NCBI GenBank assembly: GCA_030278955.1
Contig: JAOANR010000010.1
Location: forward strand, 18,444,444 to 18,508,443
Length of the DNA: 64,000 bases
DNA from: Hygrophila difformis
Lineage: Eukaryota > Streptophyta > Magnoliopsida > Lamiales > Acanthaceae
Direction of reading: 5' to 3'
Made by a program: the position numbers and the translations under genes. Below are positions 63,967 to 64,000 of the stretch, one piece after another. The notes beneath the pieces were generated by a model. That model did not search any database and was not told the origin of the DNA. It saw only the letters and a list, made by a program, of their open reading frames with translations. Position 1 is the first letter of the stretch; each line of letters starts with the position of its first letter.

Positions 63967-64000
63967 ATCCCCCACATGAGTGGAAATAACAGTAGCAGTG
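63967..64000 (-). mobile_element. Internal 3' end of the right-edge element (partial)
   Basis: Only the polypurine tract and about 20 more bases are in the window. Confidence 0.55.

Noticed and set aside
1..64000. CRISPR arrays, bacterial operons, tRNA or rRNA genes
   Set aside because: None seen. The repeats found are eukaryotic transposon or satellite types, and the tRNA-like boxes belong to SINEs or primer sites.

Overview
The window is a transposon-dense stretch of a flowering-plant nuclear genome. The evidence is plant Sirevirus and Tat/Athila-type LTR elements, a plant Helitron, an endogenous caulimovirid, MULE/hAT MITEs, and plant gene fragments (VTC2, lipoxygenase, FKBP-TPR, topoisomerase II). 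Protein style suggests a eudicot, but the species cannot be named from the sequence. Only one host gene looks intact: a short organellar-type ribosomal protein bL31 gene at 49.2-51.4 kb on the minus strand.

Layout. 1-30.4 kb is a four-level nest. A decayed hAT transposase gene carries a hAT MITE (526-1164) and was split by a Sirevirus-type Copia element (1190-29546). That element's third ORF was split by a 19.7-kb Tat/Athila-like Gypsy element (7548-27293, minus orientation, target-site duplication GCAAT). LTR divergence counted by eye (about 0.8% Copia, about 0.5% Gypsy) agrees with the nesting order. The Gypsy element is unusual: besides gag-pol it has two related sense ORFs (11179-12669, 13470-15371), two related antisense ORFs (17010-17507, 18433-18945), and a family of about 64-bp modules with four GGCGC boxes at fixed spacing. 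The modules lie in both LTRs and in the internal spacers next to these ORFs.

30.6-31.15 kb is a truncated LINE. 31.9-39.2 kb is a mosaic of intron-containing fragments of unrelated genes (FKBP62-like, TOP2, lipoxygenase on the opposite strand, VTC2), resembling transposon-mediated gene capture, although no termini were found. 40734-48536 is a nearly complete endogenous pararetrovirus (VAP-like, CP, MP, PR-RT-RNaseH, TAV, as-1/TATA promoter, tRNA-Met primer site). It is enclosed by roughly 200-bp inverted repeats and a perfect 10-bp direct repeat, so it looks as if it moved inside a Mutator-like element.

48.5-51.5 kb holds the bL31 gene. 51524-52570 is a foldback element full of TACCG palindromes. 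52786-56329 is a Helitron with canonical ends and a helicase C-terminus present in three tandem partial copies. Next come a dimeric tRNA-type SINE (56.7-56.9 kb) and a CGCTGAATTG minisatellite (57.4-57.9 kb). 57918-61852 is a gag-only LTR element (target-site duplication GAACC) whose pol position is filled by about 1 kb of GGCGGCC repeats. The right edge (about 63.1-63.97 kb) is the LTR of another minus-strand Copia-like element running out of the window.

Functionally the window shows element biology, not a host operon. The strongest candidate for something new is the Gypsy element's pairing of duplicated accessory ORFs with dispersed GGCGC-box modules, which could be a self-recognition or anti-silencing circuit. 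The second is the TIR-bounded pararetrovirus.
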